Part shown: positions 1-7,081 of the stretch, piece by piece
How positions within the stretch are numbered: position 1 is the first letter of the stretch
Layout: each line of letters begins with the position of its first letter
Assembly: GCA_900769815.1 (NCBI GenBank)
Contig: CAAGID010000013.1
Span: 1-40,812 of the forward strand
Reading direction: 5' to 3'
Origin: Clostridia bacterium
Lineage (GTDB): Bacteria; Bacillota; Clostridia; Christensenellales; QALW01
DNA: 40,812 nucleotides
Position numbers and translations under genes: made by a program
Notes under the pieces: model-generated
The model's database searches: none
Told to the model about the DNA's origin: nothing
The model's input: only the letters and a program-made list of their open reading frames with translations

Positions 1-105
1 ACAGACGTAAATGACCGAATTTTGCAAGTGAATGCAACGAAGGAAATATACCCCTGCAAAAATTTTTGCAGGGGTATATGTTTGTAAGGGTTTGTCAGTA
101 ATCTG
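1..105 (+). repeat. Partial copy A of dispersed hairpin element (right half)
   Basis: The window opens inside the element: GTAAATGACCGAATTTTGC is the right half of its core. A perfect 34-bp palindrome follows at 46-79 (ATATACCCCTGCAAAAA and its complement), then the right terminal motif TTTGTCAGTNNTCTGA. The same sequence recurs at 4357-4455 and, interrupted, at 40477-40812. The left half lies outside the window. Confidence 0.85.
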
Positions 106-131
106 AAAGCCTTCTTTTTAGAAGGCTTTTT
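106..131 (-). terminator. Bidirectional terminator hairpin after nfnB
   Basis: Stem AAAGCCTTC (106-114) pairs with GAAGGCTTT (121-129). The T-run is on the plus side (TTTTTTT), while on the minus side only TTT follows, so it may work better toward nfnB than away from it. It abuts the nfnB stop codon at 132 and the end of repeat copy A. Confidence 0.6.
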
Positions 132-1502
132 TTACTTTTGCTCTTTAATTATACTTTCGGCAGCGGCTTTACCTGCACCCATAGCAAGAATTACAGTTGC
201 GGCACCTGTAACGGCATCGCCTCCTGCATAAACGTGCTCCTTGGAGGTTTTTCCTAATTCATCGGCAATTATTCCGCCTCTTTGGTTAACTGAAAGACCT
301 GAAGTAGTATCTTTAATTAATGGGTTCGGTGAAGTGCCTATAGCCATAATTACAGTATCAACGTCTATAGTAAAGTGGCTGTCGGGAATCTCAACGGGAC
401 TTCTTCTGCCTTTTTCGTCAGGCTCGCCAAGTTCCATTTTAATACATTCAATTTTATTTACGTTGCCGTTTTCATCGCCTAAAATTCTGGTGGGGTTATT
501 GAGAAGCATAAATTCAATCCCCTCTTCCATTGCGTGTTCAACCTCCTCTTTACGAGCAGGAAGTTCGTTTAATGAACGACGGTAAATAATATAAACTTTA
601 TCAGCACCTAATCTTAAAGCCGAACGTGCAGCGTCCATTGCAACGTTTCCGCCACCTACAACAGCAACGGTTTTGCCCTTTTTAATGGGTGTATCAGAAT
701 CATCAAGATATGCTTTCATTAAGTTTGTTCTCGTTAAAAACTCGTTAGCGGAATAGACGCCCTTAAGACTTTCGCCCTCGATACCCATAAATCTTGGAAG
801 ACCTGCACCTGAACCGATAAAAACATATTCAAAGCCTTCTTCAAAAAGTTCATCAACGGTAAGTGTTTTACCGATAACAACGTTTGTTTCAATTTTTACG
901 CCAAGTTCTTTAAGTGTTTCAACCTCTTTTTTAACGATGTCTTTAGGAAGACGGAATTCAGGAATACCGTAAACAAGTACTCCGCCTGCAACGTGAAGTG
1001 CCTCAAATACAGTAACGTCATAGCCCTTCTTAGCTAACGTACCTGCACAGGTAAGACCTGCAGGACCTGAACCTACAACCGCAACTTTATGTCCGTTAGG
1101 TTGGGGCTTTTCCTGATGCTTTCCGAATTGATTGTGCCAATCGGCAACAAAACGCTCAAGTCTGCCGATGCCTACCGGCTCGCCTTTTATGCCGCGGATG
1201 CATTTTGCTTCGCACTGTTTTTCCTGAGGACATACTCTTCCGCAAACTGCAGGAAGGCTTGAAGACTGACTTATTATTTCATAGGCTTCTTCAAACTGCC
1301 CCTCTTTTACTTTAGAGATAAAAGCAGGAATATTTATTTTAACGGGACAGCCTGAAACACAAGGCATATTTTTACAATTGAGACAACGTATTGCTTCGTT
1401 TATTGCAGTTTCCTCGCTGTAGCCTAAAGCAACCTCAAGGAAATTTTTTGCCCTTATCTTTGCATCCTGAGTGGGCATTAAGTTCTTCTTATTTATATCC
1501 AT
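132..1502 (-). CDS. nfnB: NADPH-binding large subunit of Nfn-type ferredoxin:NADP oxidoreductase (GltA/SudA-like)
   Basis: This 456-residue flavoprotein has the glutamate-synthase-small-subunit fold. The N-terminal iron-sulfur region has Cys-rich runs (CLNCKNMPCVSGCP near residues 40-54, CGRVCPQEKQCEAKC near 87-101). A first FAD-binding Rossmann motif (VVGSGPAG, about 142-149) and a second NAD(P)-binding motif (VVGGGNVAMDAA, about 284-295) follow. Its length and its pairing with the next upstream gene fit NfnB/SudA, which in Nfn couples NADH, NADPH and ferredoxin by electron bifurcation in the cytoplasm. No glutamate synthase large subunit is nearby, so glutamate synthase is less likely. The ATG shares one base with the nfnA stop (TAATG), implying translational coupling. 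Sulfide dehydrogenase is the main alternative name. Confidence 0.85.
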   Translation of the reverse strand: MDINKKNLMPTQDAKIRAKNFLEVALGYSEETAINEAIRCLNCKNMPCVSGCPVKINIPAFISKVKEGQFEEAYEIISQSSSLPAVCGRVCPQEKQCEAKCIRGIKGEPVGIGRLERFVADWHNQFGKHQEKPQPNGHKVAVVGSGPAGLTCAGTLAKKGYDVTVFEALHVAGGVLVYGIPEFRLPKDIVKKEVETLKELGVKIETNVVIGKTLTVDELFEEGFEYVFIGSGAGLPRFMGIEGESLKGVYSANEFLTRTNLMKAYLDDSDTPIKKGKTVAVVGGGNVAMDAARSALRLGADKVYIIYRRSLNELPARKEEVEHAMEEGIEFMLLNNPTRILGDENGNVNKIECIKMELGEPDEKGRRSPVEIPDSHFTIDVDTVIMAIGTSPNPLIKDTTSGLSVNQRGGIIADELGKTSKEHVYAGGDAVTGAATVILAMGAGKAAAESIIKEQK

Positions 1503-2344
1503 TACTTTTCAGCCCCCTTAAAAAGATTGCAGGTGTTTTCGTGGGCATGTCGCTCAAAATCCTTATACATACCTGAACGCATCATAGCTTCGTCAAAATC
1601 AACAAGATATCCGTCAAAATCAGGTCCGTCAACGCAAGCAAACTTAGTCTTTCCGCCTACGGTAAGACGGCAACCACCGCACATTCCCGTTCCGTCAACC
1701 ATAATAGGATTCATTGAAACAGTACACTTTACATTATAAGGCTGTGATGTTTTTGCAACAAACTTCATCATAATCAACGGACCTATTGCAAAAACTTCCT
1801 GAACGTTTTTGTTCTCTTCTAAAATATCCTTTAAAGGCTCGGTTACAAGAGCTTTTTTGCCATATGAACCATCGTCGGTAACAATAGTTAAAGTATCAGA
1901 AACTGCCCTAAACTCGTCCTCTAATATTACAAGGTCTTTATTTCTGAATCCAATTACAGAATGAACCTTTATACCTTTTTCGTGAAGGGCACGTGCAAGA
2001 GGAAGCGCTATGGCACAGCCTACGCCACCACCTACGATAACGGCTTCCTTAAGATTTTCCATTTCAGTTTTTCTGCCTAAAGGACCAACGAAATCGGAAA
2101 TATATTCGCCTTCGTTTTTATGATTAAGCATTTCCGTGGTGGCACCTACTACCTGAAAAATTATATCAACCGTGCCCTTTTCCCTGTCGTAACCTGCTAT
2201 AGTCAGGGGGATTCTTTCTCCCGTATCGCTAACACGAAGTATTATAAACTGCCCTGCTTCAGCCTTTTTCGCAACGCGGGGTGCATCAATACTCATAAAA
2301 GTAACTGTTTTATTCAATTCTCTTTTTTTAACTATCTTATACAT
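1502..2344 (-). CDS. nfnA: FAD/[2Fe-2S] small subunit of Nfn-type oxidoreductase (SudB-like)
   Basis: This 280-residue protein belongs to the sulfide/dihydroorotate-dehydrogenase-like FAD/NAD-binding family. The N-terminal half is a flavin-binding beta-barrel with RIPLTIAGYD (about 44-53). The middle carries the NAD motif VGGGVGCAIALPLA. The C-terminus has the iron-sulfur segment DGTGMCGGCR followed by FACVDGP, giving the Asp plus three Cys ligand set known for the NfnA [2Fe-2S] cluster. Its ATG lies directly after the cysE stop with AAGG seven bases upstream, and it overlaps nfnB by one base. Together the two subunits would balance NADH, NADPH and reduced ferredoxin in an anaerobe. Confidence 0.85.
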   Translation of the reverse strand: MYKIVKKRELNKTVTFMSIDAPRVAKKAEAGQFIILRVSDTGERIPLTIAGYDREKGTVDIIFQVVGATTEMLNHKNEGEYISDFVGPLGRKTEMENLKEAVIVGGGVGCAIALPLARALHEKGIKVHSVIGFRNKDLVILEDEFRAVSDTLTIVTDDGSYGKKALVTEPLKDILEENKNVQEVFAIGPLIMMKFVAKTSQPYNVKCTVSMNPIMVDGTGMCGGCRLTVGGKTKFACVDGPDFDGYLVDFDEAMMRSGMYKDFERHAHENTCNLFKGAEK

Positions 2345-2959
2345 TTATTTACCTTCTAACTTATCAATTCGTTCATCAAGTTTCTTAAGTGCCTGTTGTA
2401 TAGGATCGGGTACGTGAGTATGGTCAAGCATATCAACTTTCTGACCTTTAACTCTAACAACCTTGGCAGGCACGCCTACTGCCGTTGCATTTTTAGGAAT
2501 TTCATCTAAAACTACTGCATTAGCGGCAATGCGGGCATTATCGCCTACGGTAAATGAGCCTAAAACCTTTGCACCTGCACCTACAAGCACGTTATTGCCT
2601 AAGGTAGGATGACGTTTGCCCTTTTCCTTACCTGAACCGCCTAAGGTCACACCCTGATACAAAAGACAATCGTCACCAATAATAGTAGTTTCGCCGATAA
2701 CTATGCCCATACCGTGGTCGATTACAAGACGCTTACCGATGGTTGCACCGGGATGAATTTCAATACCTGTACGCTTTCTCGACCTTTGTGAAATGCTCCG
2801 TGCAATATAAAAATGCCCTTTTTTATAAAACCAATGGGCTATTCTATGGTCAATAATTGCACGAACGCCGGGATAAAGTAAAAATATACTGATTTTGCTT
2901 CTTGCGGCAGGATCACGCTCCTTGTATGCCTCAAGAAGTTCATTTAATTCTTTAAACAT
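2345..2959 (-). CDS. cysE: Serine O-acetyltransferase
   Basis: This 204-residue protein has the short clostridial/Bacillus CysE architecture: an N-terminal helical segment (1-65) and a left-handed beta-helix of hexapeptide repeats (about 70-180). Typical family segments include DHGMGIVIGET, LLYQGVTLGG, KRHPTLGNN and GVPAKVV. It makes O-acetylserine from serine and acetyl-CoA for cysteine synthesis. It is the first gene of a tight operon with nfnA and nfnB; no cysK is adjacent. A sigma-A promoter lies 31 bases upstream. The shared operon may link cysteine supply with redox balance, which is inference. Confidence 0.93.
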   Translation of the reverse strand: MFKELNELLEAYKERDPAARSKISIFLLYPGVRAIIDHRIAHWFYKKGHFYIARSISQRSRKRTGIEIHPGATIGKRLVIDHGMGIVIGETTIIGDDCLLYQGVTLGGSGKEKGKRHPTLGNNVLVGAGAKVLGSFTVGDNARIAANAVVLDEIPKNATAVGVPAKVVRVKGQKVDMLDHTHVPDPIQQALKKLDERIDKLEGK

Positions 2960-2989
2960 ATACTACTCCAACATAATCTTAATATATAT

Positions 2990-3017
2990 ATTATAATGTT
3001 TACGGAAAATAAGTCAA
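2990..3017 (-). promoter_or_regulatory. Sigma-A promoter of cysE-nfnA-nfnB
   Basis: On the minus strand TTGACT (3017-3012) and TATAAT (2995-2990) are separated by 16 bp, about 30 bases before the cysE ATG. Confidence 0.7.
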
Positions 3018-3054
3018 TGATTTTTGAATATTCTGTCGTAATTTTATATTTAAC

Positions 3055-3083
3055 TTGAACATATATTTCTTTTGTGATATAAT
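3055..3083 (+). promoter_or_regulatory. Sigma-A promoter of mreB-family gene
   Basis: TTGAAC (3055-3060) and TATAAT (3078-3083) have 17-bp spacing and lie 32 bases before the ATG. The promoter is divergent from the cysE promoter. Confidence 0.75.
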
Positions 3084-3115
3084 ATAATAAAATAATTCAA
3101 AACTATGAGGTTATA

Positions 3116-4126
3116 ATGAATTTATTTAAACGACTTGATATCGCCATAGATTTAGGAACTGCAACGGTTCTTATATACGTTAAGGGCAAAGGCATAATTC
3201 TCCGTGAGCCCAGCGTTGTTGCCGTTGATAATGAAACGGGCAAAGTTTTGGGCGTAGGCTTTGAAGCACAGAAGATGCTTGGCAGAGCGCCTGAAAGCAT
3301 TTCCGTTGTACGCCCATTAAAGGACGGTGTTATTTCCGATTGCGATATTACCCAAAAAATGCTTGAAATGTTTATGAAAAAGGCAATTCCACGCAAGGGC
3401 ATCTTCCGTCCCCGAATAATTATGTGCGTACCCTCCGGCGTAACTGACGTTGAACAGCGTTCCGTTTTAGGTGCCGCACAGAGGCTGGGTGCGAAATGCT
3501 CATACATTATGGAAGAACCCCGTGCTGCGGCAATAGGCGCAAATATTGATATTGATAAGCCCCACGGTGTATTGATCGTTGATATTGGCGGAGGTACTAC
3601 AGATATTGCTTTGCTTTCATTGGGTTCAAGCGTTATCAGCACCTCAATTAAAGTTGCAGGTAACAAATTGGATGACGATATAGTAAAATATATGCGTAAA
3701 AAGCATAATTTGCTTATAGGTGAGCGTACTGCCGAAATGCTCAAAATGAATATCGGCGCTGCCTGGCCCAGAAGCGAGCCTCTAACAAGTGAGGTTATGG
3801 GCAGAAACCTTTTAACGGGTCTTCCCAAGAGCATTGAAGTTTCTTCTACCGAAATTCAGGAAGCTCTACAGGACTCCTTTGACGTTATTTTAGCTGAAAT
3901 ACATAAAGTCCTTGATGAAGCTCCTCCCGAGCTTGCCGCAGATATTATCGAAAGCGGCATCGTTTTAACGGGCGGCGGTGCAATGATGCTTGGTCTTGAT
4001 AAACTGATTTCCTCAACCTTCGGTATAAACTGCTACGTTGCTGAGGACTCCGTTTCCTGCGTTGCTTTAGGTGCAGGTAAATGCCTTGATAACCTTGATT
4101 ATCTTAAAGACGATGATGAATTATAG
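3116..4126 (+). CDS. mreB: MreB/Mbl-family rod-shape actin homologue
   Basis: This 336-residue protein of normal family length has the actin-fold phosphate loops: AIDLGTATVLIY (about 10-21), VDIGGGTTDIAL (about 157-168) and the adenosine motif LTGGGAMM (about 287-294). It polymerises on the inner membrane face and guides lateral wall synthesis. It stands alone, without mreCD, and has its own promoter. It could therefore be the Mbl or MreBH type instead of the core mreB; the sequence does not settle this. The start ATG follows TATGAGGTTATA. Confidence 0.88.
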   Translation: MNLFKRLDIAIDLGTATVLIYVKGKGIILREPSVVAVDNETGKVLGVGFEAQKMLGRAPESISVVRPLKDGVISDCDITQKMLEMFMKKAIPRKGIFRPRIIMCVPSGVTDVEQRSVLGAAQRLGAKCSYIMEEPRAAAIGANIDIDKPHGVLIVDIGGGTTDIALLSLGSSVISTSIKVAGNKLDDDIVKYMRKKHNLLIGERTAEMLKMNIGAAWPRSEPLTSEVMGRNLLTGLPKSIEVSSTEIQEALQDSFDVILAEIHKVLDEAPPELAADIIESGIVLTGGGAMMLGLDKLISSTFGINCYVAEDSVSCVALGAGKCLDNLDYLKDDDEL

Positions 4127-4156
4127 AAAAAAGCGTTCTGTTTTTTACAGAACGCT
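4127..4156 (+). terminator. Terminator after mreB, left flank of repeat copy B
   Basis: Six A residues, then stem GCGTTCTG (4133-4140), T-rich loop, and CAGAACGC (4148-4155). No T-run follows because the element begins immediately at 4157. The reverse complement of this hairpin, including its loop, recurs on the far side of the element at 4456-4485. Confidence 0.6.
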
Positions 4157-4455
4157 CAGTCTGCTGACAAAGTCGGCAGACTGCCAGAGTTCGAGAAACC
4201 CTTGCAAGTCAAGGCGCAGAACTTGCAAAAGAGGGAGCGACGTGGGGTGCCCCGAAATGCAGCATTGCATTCTGGGGAAAAGGAAGCACAGCAAAGCAAA
4301 ATAGGTTTTACACAATTTATTGTGTGAAACCGCAGAGCGTAGCTTGTGCTGACGCGGTAAATGACCGAATTTTGCAAGTGAATGCAACGAAGGAAATATA
4401 CCCCTGCAAAATTTTTGCAGGGGTATATGTTTGTAAGGGTTTGTCAGTGCTCTGA
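4157..4455 (+). repeat. Full-length copy B of dispersed hairpin element (MITE-like)
   Basis: Both ends are visible. The left end CAGTCTGCTGACAAAGTC itself folds with GTCGGCAGACTG. The right end, read in reverse complement, is TCAGAGCACTGACAAACCC, so the ends form imperfect terminal inverted repeats (TCAGNNNNCTGACAAA). Inside are arm CTTGCAAAA (4222-4230), core GAGGGAG (4231-4237), a 119-nt structured insert, GTAAATGACCGA, the complementary arm TTTTGCAAG (4371-4379), and the palindrome at 4396-4428. There is no coding potential worth calling. The 476-bp gap between mreB and spoIIE is filled by this copy and the hairpins after it. Confidence 0.8.
4238..4356 (+). other. Structured insert in the apical loop of copy B
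   Basis: It replaces the six-base loop seen in other copies. Visible helices are GGGG-TG-CCCC, AATGCA/TGCATT, the long hairpin 4304-4331 (GGTTTTACACAA with TTGTGTGAAACC) and an enclosing AGCACA/TGTGCT pairing. About 115 nt of nearly the same sequence sits at the same place in copy D (9136-9250). Possibly a structured RNA; function unknown. Confidence 0.6.
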
Positions 4456-4485
4456 AGCGTTCTGTAAAAAGCAGAACGCTTTTTT
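4456..4485 (+). terminator. Mirror-image terminator, right flank of copy B
   Basis: AGCGTTCTG, A-rich loop, CAGAACGCT, then TTTTTT. Read on the minus strand it equals the 4127-4156 hairpin with one loop difference. It can end plus-strand transcription from mreB, and its A-run could help on the minus strand after spoIIE. Confidence 0.65.
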
Positions 4486-4489
4486 AATG

Positions 4490-4602
4490 ATGTACACCTT
4501 GCGGTGTATGATGCGCGTTGCACGTATGATGAATGATGCATTTTTACGATGCAAAAATATTGTGGTATGCTACGCAACTTTATATGTCTCACGCCACTCT
4601 TA
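4490..4602. repeat. Short hairpin array between copy B and spoIIE
   Basis: Small stems follow one another with ATGATG-like spacers: TACACC-TTGC-GGTGTA, CGCGTTGCACG, and ATTTTT-ACGATGC-AAAAAT. No open frame of interest. It resembles the hairpin arrays at 18601-18709 and 35216-35390. Confidence 0.4.
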
Positions 4603-6834
4603 TTATGCTGCAGTAACTTTTACCTTCATCACCATTACCGTCATATCATCCTTAACAGTAGATTTTTTGGCTTCAGAGAGAATATTATTTGCAAGAGTTT
4701 GGGGGGTAAGGTCGGGGGCAGTTTTAAGAATTTCAGGAATTTTATCCTCGTTTCCACTATTAAGACCGTCGTAAACTCCGTCAGAGACGAGAACAATAAC
4801 GTCGTTTTCAAGAATAAGTTTTTTTGTAGTTACGGGGTTTATTTGGGTTACTATGCCCATTGGCAATGCACCCGTTTCAATTTTTTCCACCTTACCGTTT
4901 CTTAAAATATAGCCGGGTACTGCTCCGATTTTTGTCCAATACAAAATTCCGCTGTCGAGGTCAAACTCGGTTACGTCAACGGTTGAGTAGTCCTCCTTGT
5001 CCCCTTTCAAAAGCATAAGGCGGTTCATTGTTTTAAACATTTCCCTTCGTTTTATTCCGGCTTCAGAGAAGGCTTCCAATAAATCAAGAGTGCTTTCGCT
5101 TTCATTTTTAGCCTTTTCCCCATAGCCTGCACCGTCGCTTATTGCGGCAACGTATTTATCGTTTTCGATGTCAAAGAAGGTAAAGGAATCTCCGCACACA
5201 GTTTGCCCTTCCTTTCTTTCCCTCAGTGCGACCGTATCCACGTTAAATCGGGGAACGGGTGCAAAGCTTCCCGTAAAACCGCCTCTTTTATCGGTTGACC
5301 CGCTTATTAAACGGTATTTCCCCATAAATCCGTCCTCAAGGGCGGTAATAATTTTTTGGCGGGTGTTTTTATTATTTTCCTTGACGGAAATATCGATTAT
5401 ATGATTTTCGCCTTTTTTACGGCAGGAAACTCTCCGCACCTCGCCAAAGCGTGCTTCAAGTATATTTTTTACCTGAGCCTCTATTTCTCTATCAAATTGA
5501 GGAAGCTCGGAAATTTCGTCGGCAAGGGAAAAAAGCATATCGGAAAGGCTTTTTAACTGGTTTGAAAGTTCAATTTCATCAGTGGGGTTTTCATCCCTGA
5601 ATTTTCTGTGCTTTTTAAAGGAATCGTTCATTTCAGTAATAAGAGAAATGGGCTGAATACACCTTGCGGTAAGGGTTAAAGGCAACATAGAAATATTTTC
5701 TGAATGGGTAAAGGTTTCTACTGCTTCTTTTAATTCGATTAAGGTATCACTTCGTCTGTTTTTTAGGCAGTATTCCTGCTTTTTACAGTTGTTACATACG
5801 TTAAGAGCGTCTTTTAATATACTTTCTTTAAAAGCGTTGTCAAAAGTTTTTTCCCTGAATGCCCGCGAAAGCTGAAGATACATTCGCGCAGAATTTCCAA
5901 TGGTCTTTTTTTGCTTATCCTTTAAGCCTTCAATATATGACATCTCCATATCGCTTACACCCGACTGTATTCCTGCAAAACGGCGGATTCTTGAAACAAA
6001 ACTTTCCTTAAGAAAAACAGTAAAAAGACAGCCTAAAATAATATTTACAGCTTTAAGGGATAAAACCAAGGTATTTAACGTGAACAAACTTATCACAAGG
6101 TCCCCTAAAATAAACCCTAAAAATATTCCGCCTTTTTTACTTGCAAAAATTCCTGCAAGGACACCGCCGGTCATAAGACACAGAGCACTTGTTAAATCTC
6201 CGCCCTTTAAAACGAATATTATACCTGCAATGGTCGTCCAGATGCTTCCTCGGATTTCAAATGCTAAAAGTGCAATCGACGAGGAAAAAAGCAATGCAAA
6301 TATAGGCAGATTAAAGCCTAAAAAACTAAAATTTGGTAAAGACGAAACCATAAGTGCACCAATTACAGATAAAGAAAGGACGTCTGCCTGCTCAAAAGAA
6401 AGCCGTGAATTAATTTCACAATATGTTATGTAAAGGCGTTTTACAAGCGGGATAAGGCACAGAGAAAAAAGTCCTGAAAAAATAAAAGTTACTTTGCCGT
6501 AAAAATGAATTTTTAAAACTATTGCAGGCAAGAGAAATGAAATAAATGCAATTATCATTTTAAAAATCTGCTTGTCCCATCTGTATTTTCTTAAAAGCAT
6601 AAGAAATGGCAAAACTATAGCATAAGGCAGAGCGTTGGCAATACTGTCAAAAATTCCGTTACCTATAAAAAAGGAGCCTAAAAGACTTCCCATAAACAGA
6701 TAATAAAAGTTTTTGGCAAAGCAGGTAACGGTTAACACACTTATTGCCAAGGGATACATTCCCGGCAAAAAACTTACGTTAGAAAATATAAAGCCCAACG
6801 CCATAATAAAGGGAATTTTAAAATATTTCTTCAT
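4603..6834 (-). CDS. spoIIE: Stage II sporulation protein E, PP2C-type phosphatase
   Basis: The called product is 743 residues. The N-terminal third (about 1-290) is a multi-pass membrane region. The middle (about 300-530) includes the Cys-bearing segment CNNCKKQEYC. The C-terminus (about 540-743) is a PP2C phosphatase with ISDGAGYGEKA and VLVSDGVYDGL metal-binding motifs. SpoIIE dephosphorylates the anti-anti-sigma factor SpoIIAA at the asymmetric septum and so activates sigma-F. I place the start at the ATG at 6834, which has GAGGTG eight bases upstream; an in-frame ATG at 6918 lacks a good site and would overlap an unusual hairpin. It is somewhat shorter than the Bacillus subtilis protein. 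It shows the host is a spore-former. Confidence 0.93.
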   Translation of the reverse strand: MKKYFKIPFIMALGFIFSNVSFLPGMYPLAISVLTVTCFAKNFYYLFMGSLLGSFFIGNGIFDSIANALPYAIVLPFLMLLRKYRWDKQIFKMIIAFISFLLPAIVLKIHFYGKVTFIFSGLFSLCLIPLVKRLYITYCEINSRLSFEQADVLSLSVIGALMVSSLPNFSFLGFNLPIFALLFSSSIALLAFEIRGSIWTTIAGIIFVLKGGDLTSALCLMTGGVLAGIFASKKGGIFLGFILGDLVISLFTLNTLVLSLKAVNIILGCLFTVFLKESFVSRIRRFAGIQSGVSDMEMSYIEGLKDKQKKTIGNSARMYLQLSRAFREKTFDNAFKESILKDALNVCNNCKKQEYCLKNRRSDTLIELKEAVETFTHSENISMLPLTLTARCIQPISLITEMNDSFKKHRKFRDENPTDEIELSNQLKSLSDMLFSLADEISELPQFDREIEAQVKNILEARFGEVRRVSCRKKGENHIIDISVKENNKNTRQKIITALEDGFMGKYRLISGSTDKRGGFTGSFAPVPRFNVDTVALRERKEGQTVCGDSFTFFDIENDKYVAAISDGAGYGEKAKNESESTLDLLEAFSEAGIKRREMFKTMNRLMLLKGDKEDYSTVDVTEFDLDSGILYWTKIGAVPGYILRNGKVEKIETGALPMGIVTQINPVTTKKLILENDVIVLVSDGVYDGLNSGNEDKIPEILKTAPDLTPQTLANNILSEAKKSTVKDDMTVMVMKVKVTAA

Positions 6835-6841
6835 AAAAAAA

Positions 6842-6870
6842 CACCTCATATATATTTTATATATAAGGTG
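6842..6870 (-). promoter_or_regulatory. Terminator-like hairpin enclosing the spoIIE ribosome binding site
   Basis: On the minus strand CACCTTATATATA and TATATATGAGGTG form a 13-bp stem (one G-U pair) around an AAA loop, followed directly by TTTTTT and the spoIIE ATG. The 3' arm contains the GAGGTG ribosome binding site, so the stem would hide it. The T-run also makes it look like a weak intrinsic terminator. Confidence 0.6.
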
Positions 6871-6901
6871 CTGAAAGAATTGTCGCTTTAGAGGCAAGAA
6901 T

Positions 6902-6997
6902 TTATAAATCATCTGCATCTTGCTCAGGAATTTCGTCGATTTCAGGCACTCCCGTATAACTGCCTAAAACGTCTGATTTAATCTTCTTTTTCTTCAT
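6902..6997 (-). CDS. 31-residue acidic-tailed microprotein upstream of spoIIE
   Basis: A short frame with a strong site (GAGGTG seven bases before ATG at 6997) encodes 31 residues. It starts with a Lys-rich MKKKKIKSD, has a middle GSYTGVPE, and ends with EQDADDL. I have an impression that small proteins of this pattern (SD-GSYTG-DADDL) are common and uncharacterised in Clostridia, but cannot verify it here. It lies 67 bases before spoIIE on the same strand, with a regulatory-looking hairpin between them. No membrane segment or Cys. Function unknown. Confidence 0.65.
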   Translation of the reverse strand: MKKKKIKSDVLGSYTGVPEIDEIPEQDADDL

Positions 6998-7081
6998 AAA
7001 ATCACCTCACAAAAAATTTCTCTTTATATTTTTTGAAAAATATGATACAATTATACAAAAGAATTATTTAAGGTGGTTTTT

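Noticed and set aside
132..2344. Glutamate synthase small subunit as the primary call
   Set aside because: No large subunit is present, and the adjacent NfnA/SudB-type partner with the Asp-Cys3 cluster motif points to an Nfn-type complex.
3103..3834. Long open frame opposite mreB
   Set aside because: It is antisense to a clear actin-family gene, has no ribosome site and no recognisable motif.
5900..6433. 177-residue open frame opposite spoIIE
   Set aside because: It lies within the membrane-coding part of spoIIE on the other strand and has no start signal or family features.
6835..6918. N-terminal extension of SpoIIE by 28 residues
   Set aside because: The upstream ATG has no ribosome site and the extension would run through the hairpin and GAGGTG that serve the ATG at 6834.
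6998..7060. Spo0A box upstream of the spoIIE locus
   Set aside because: Only TTTTTCAAA-like sequence is present, too far from TTTGTCRAA in an AT-rich region.
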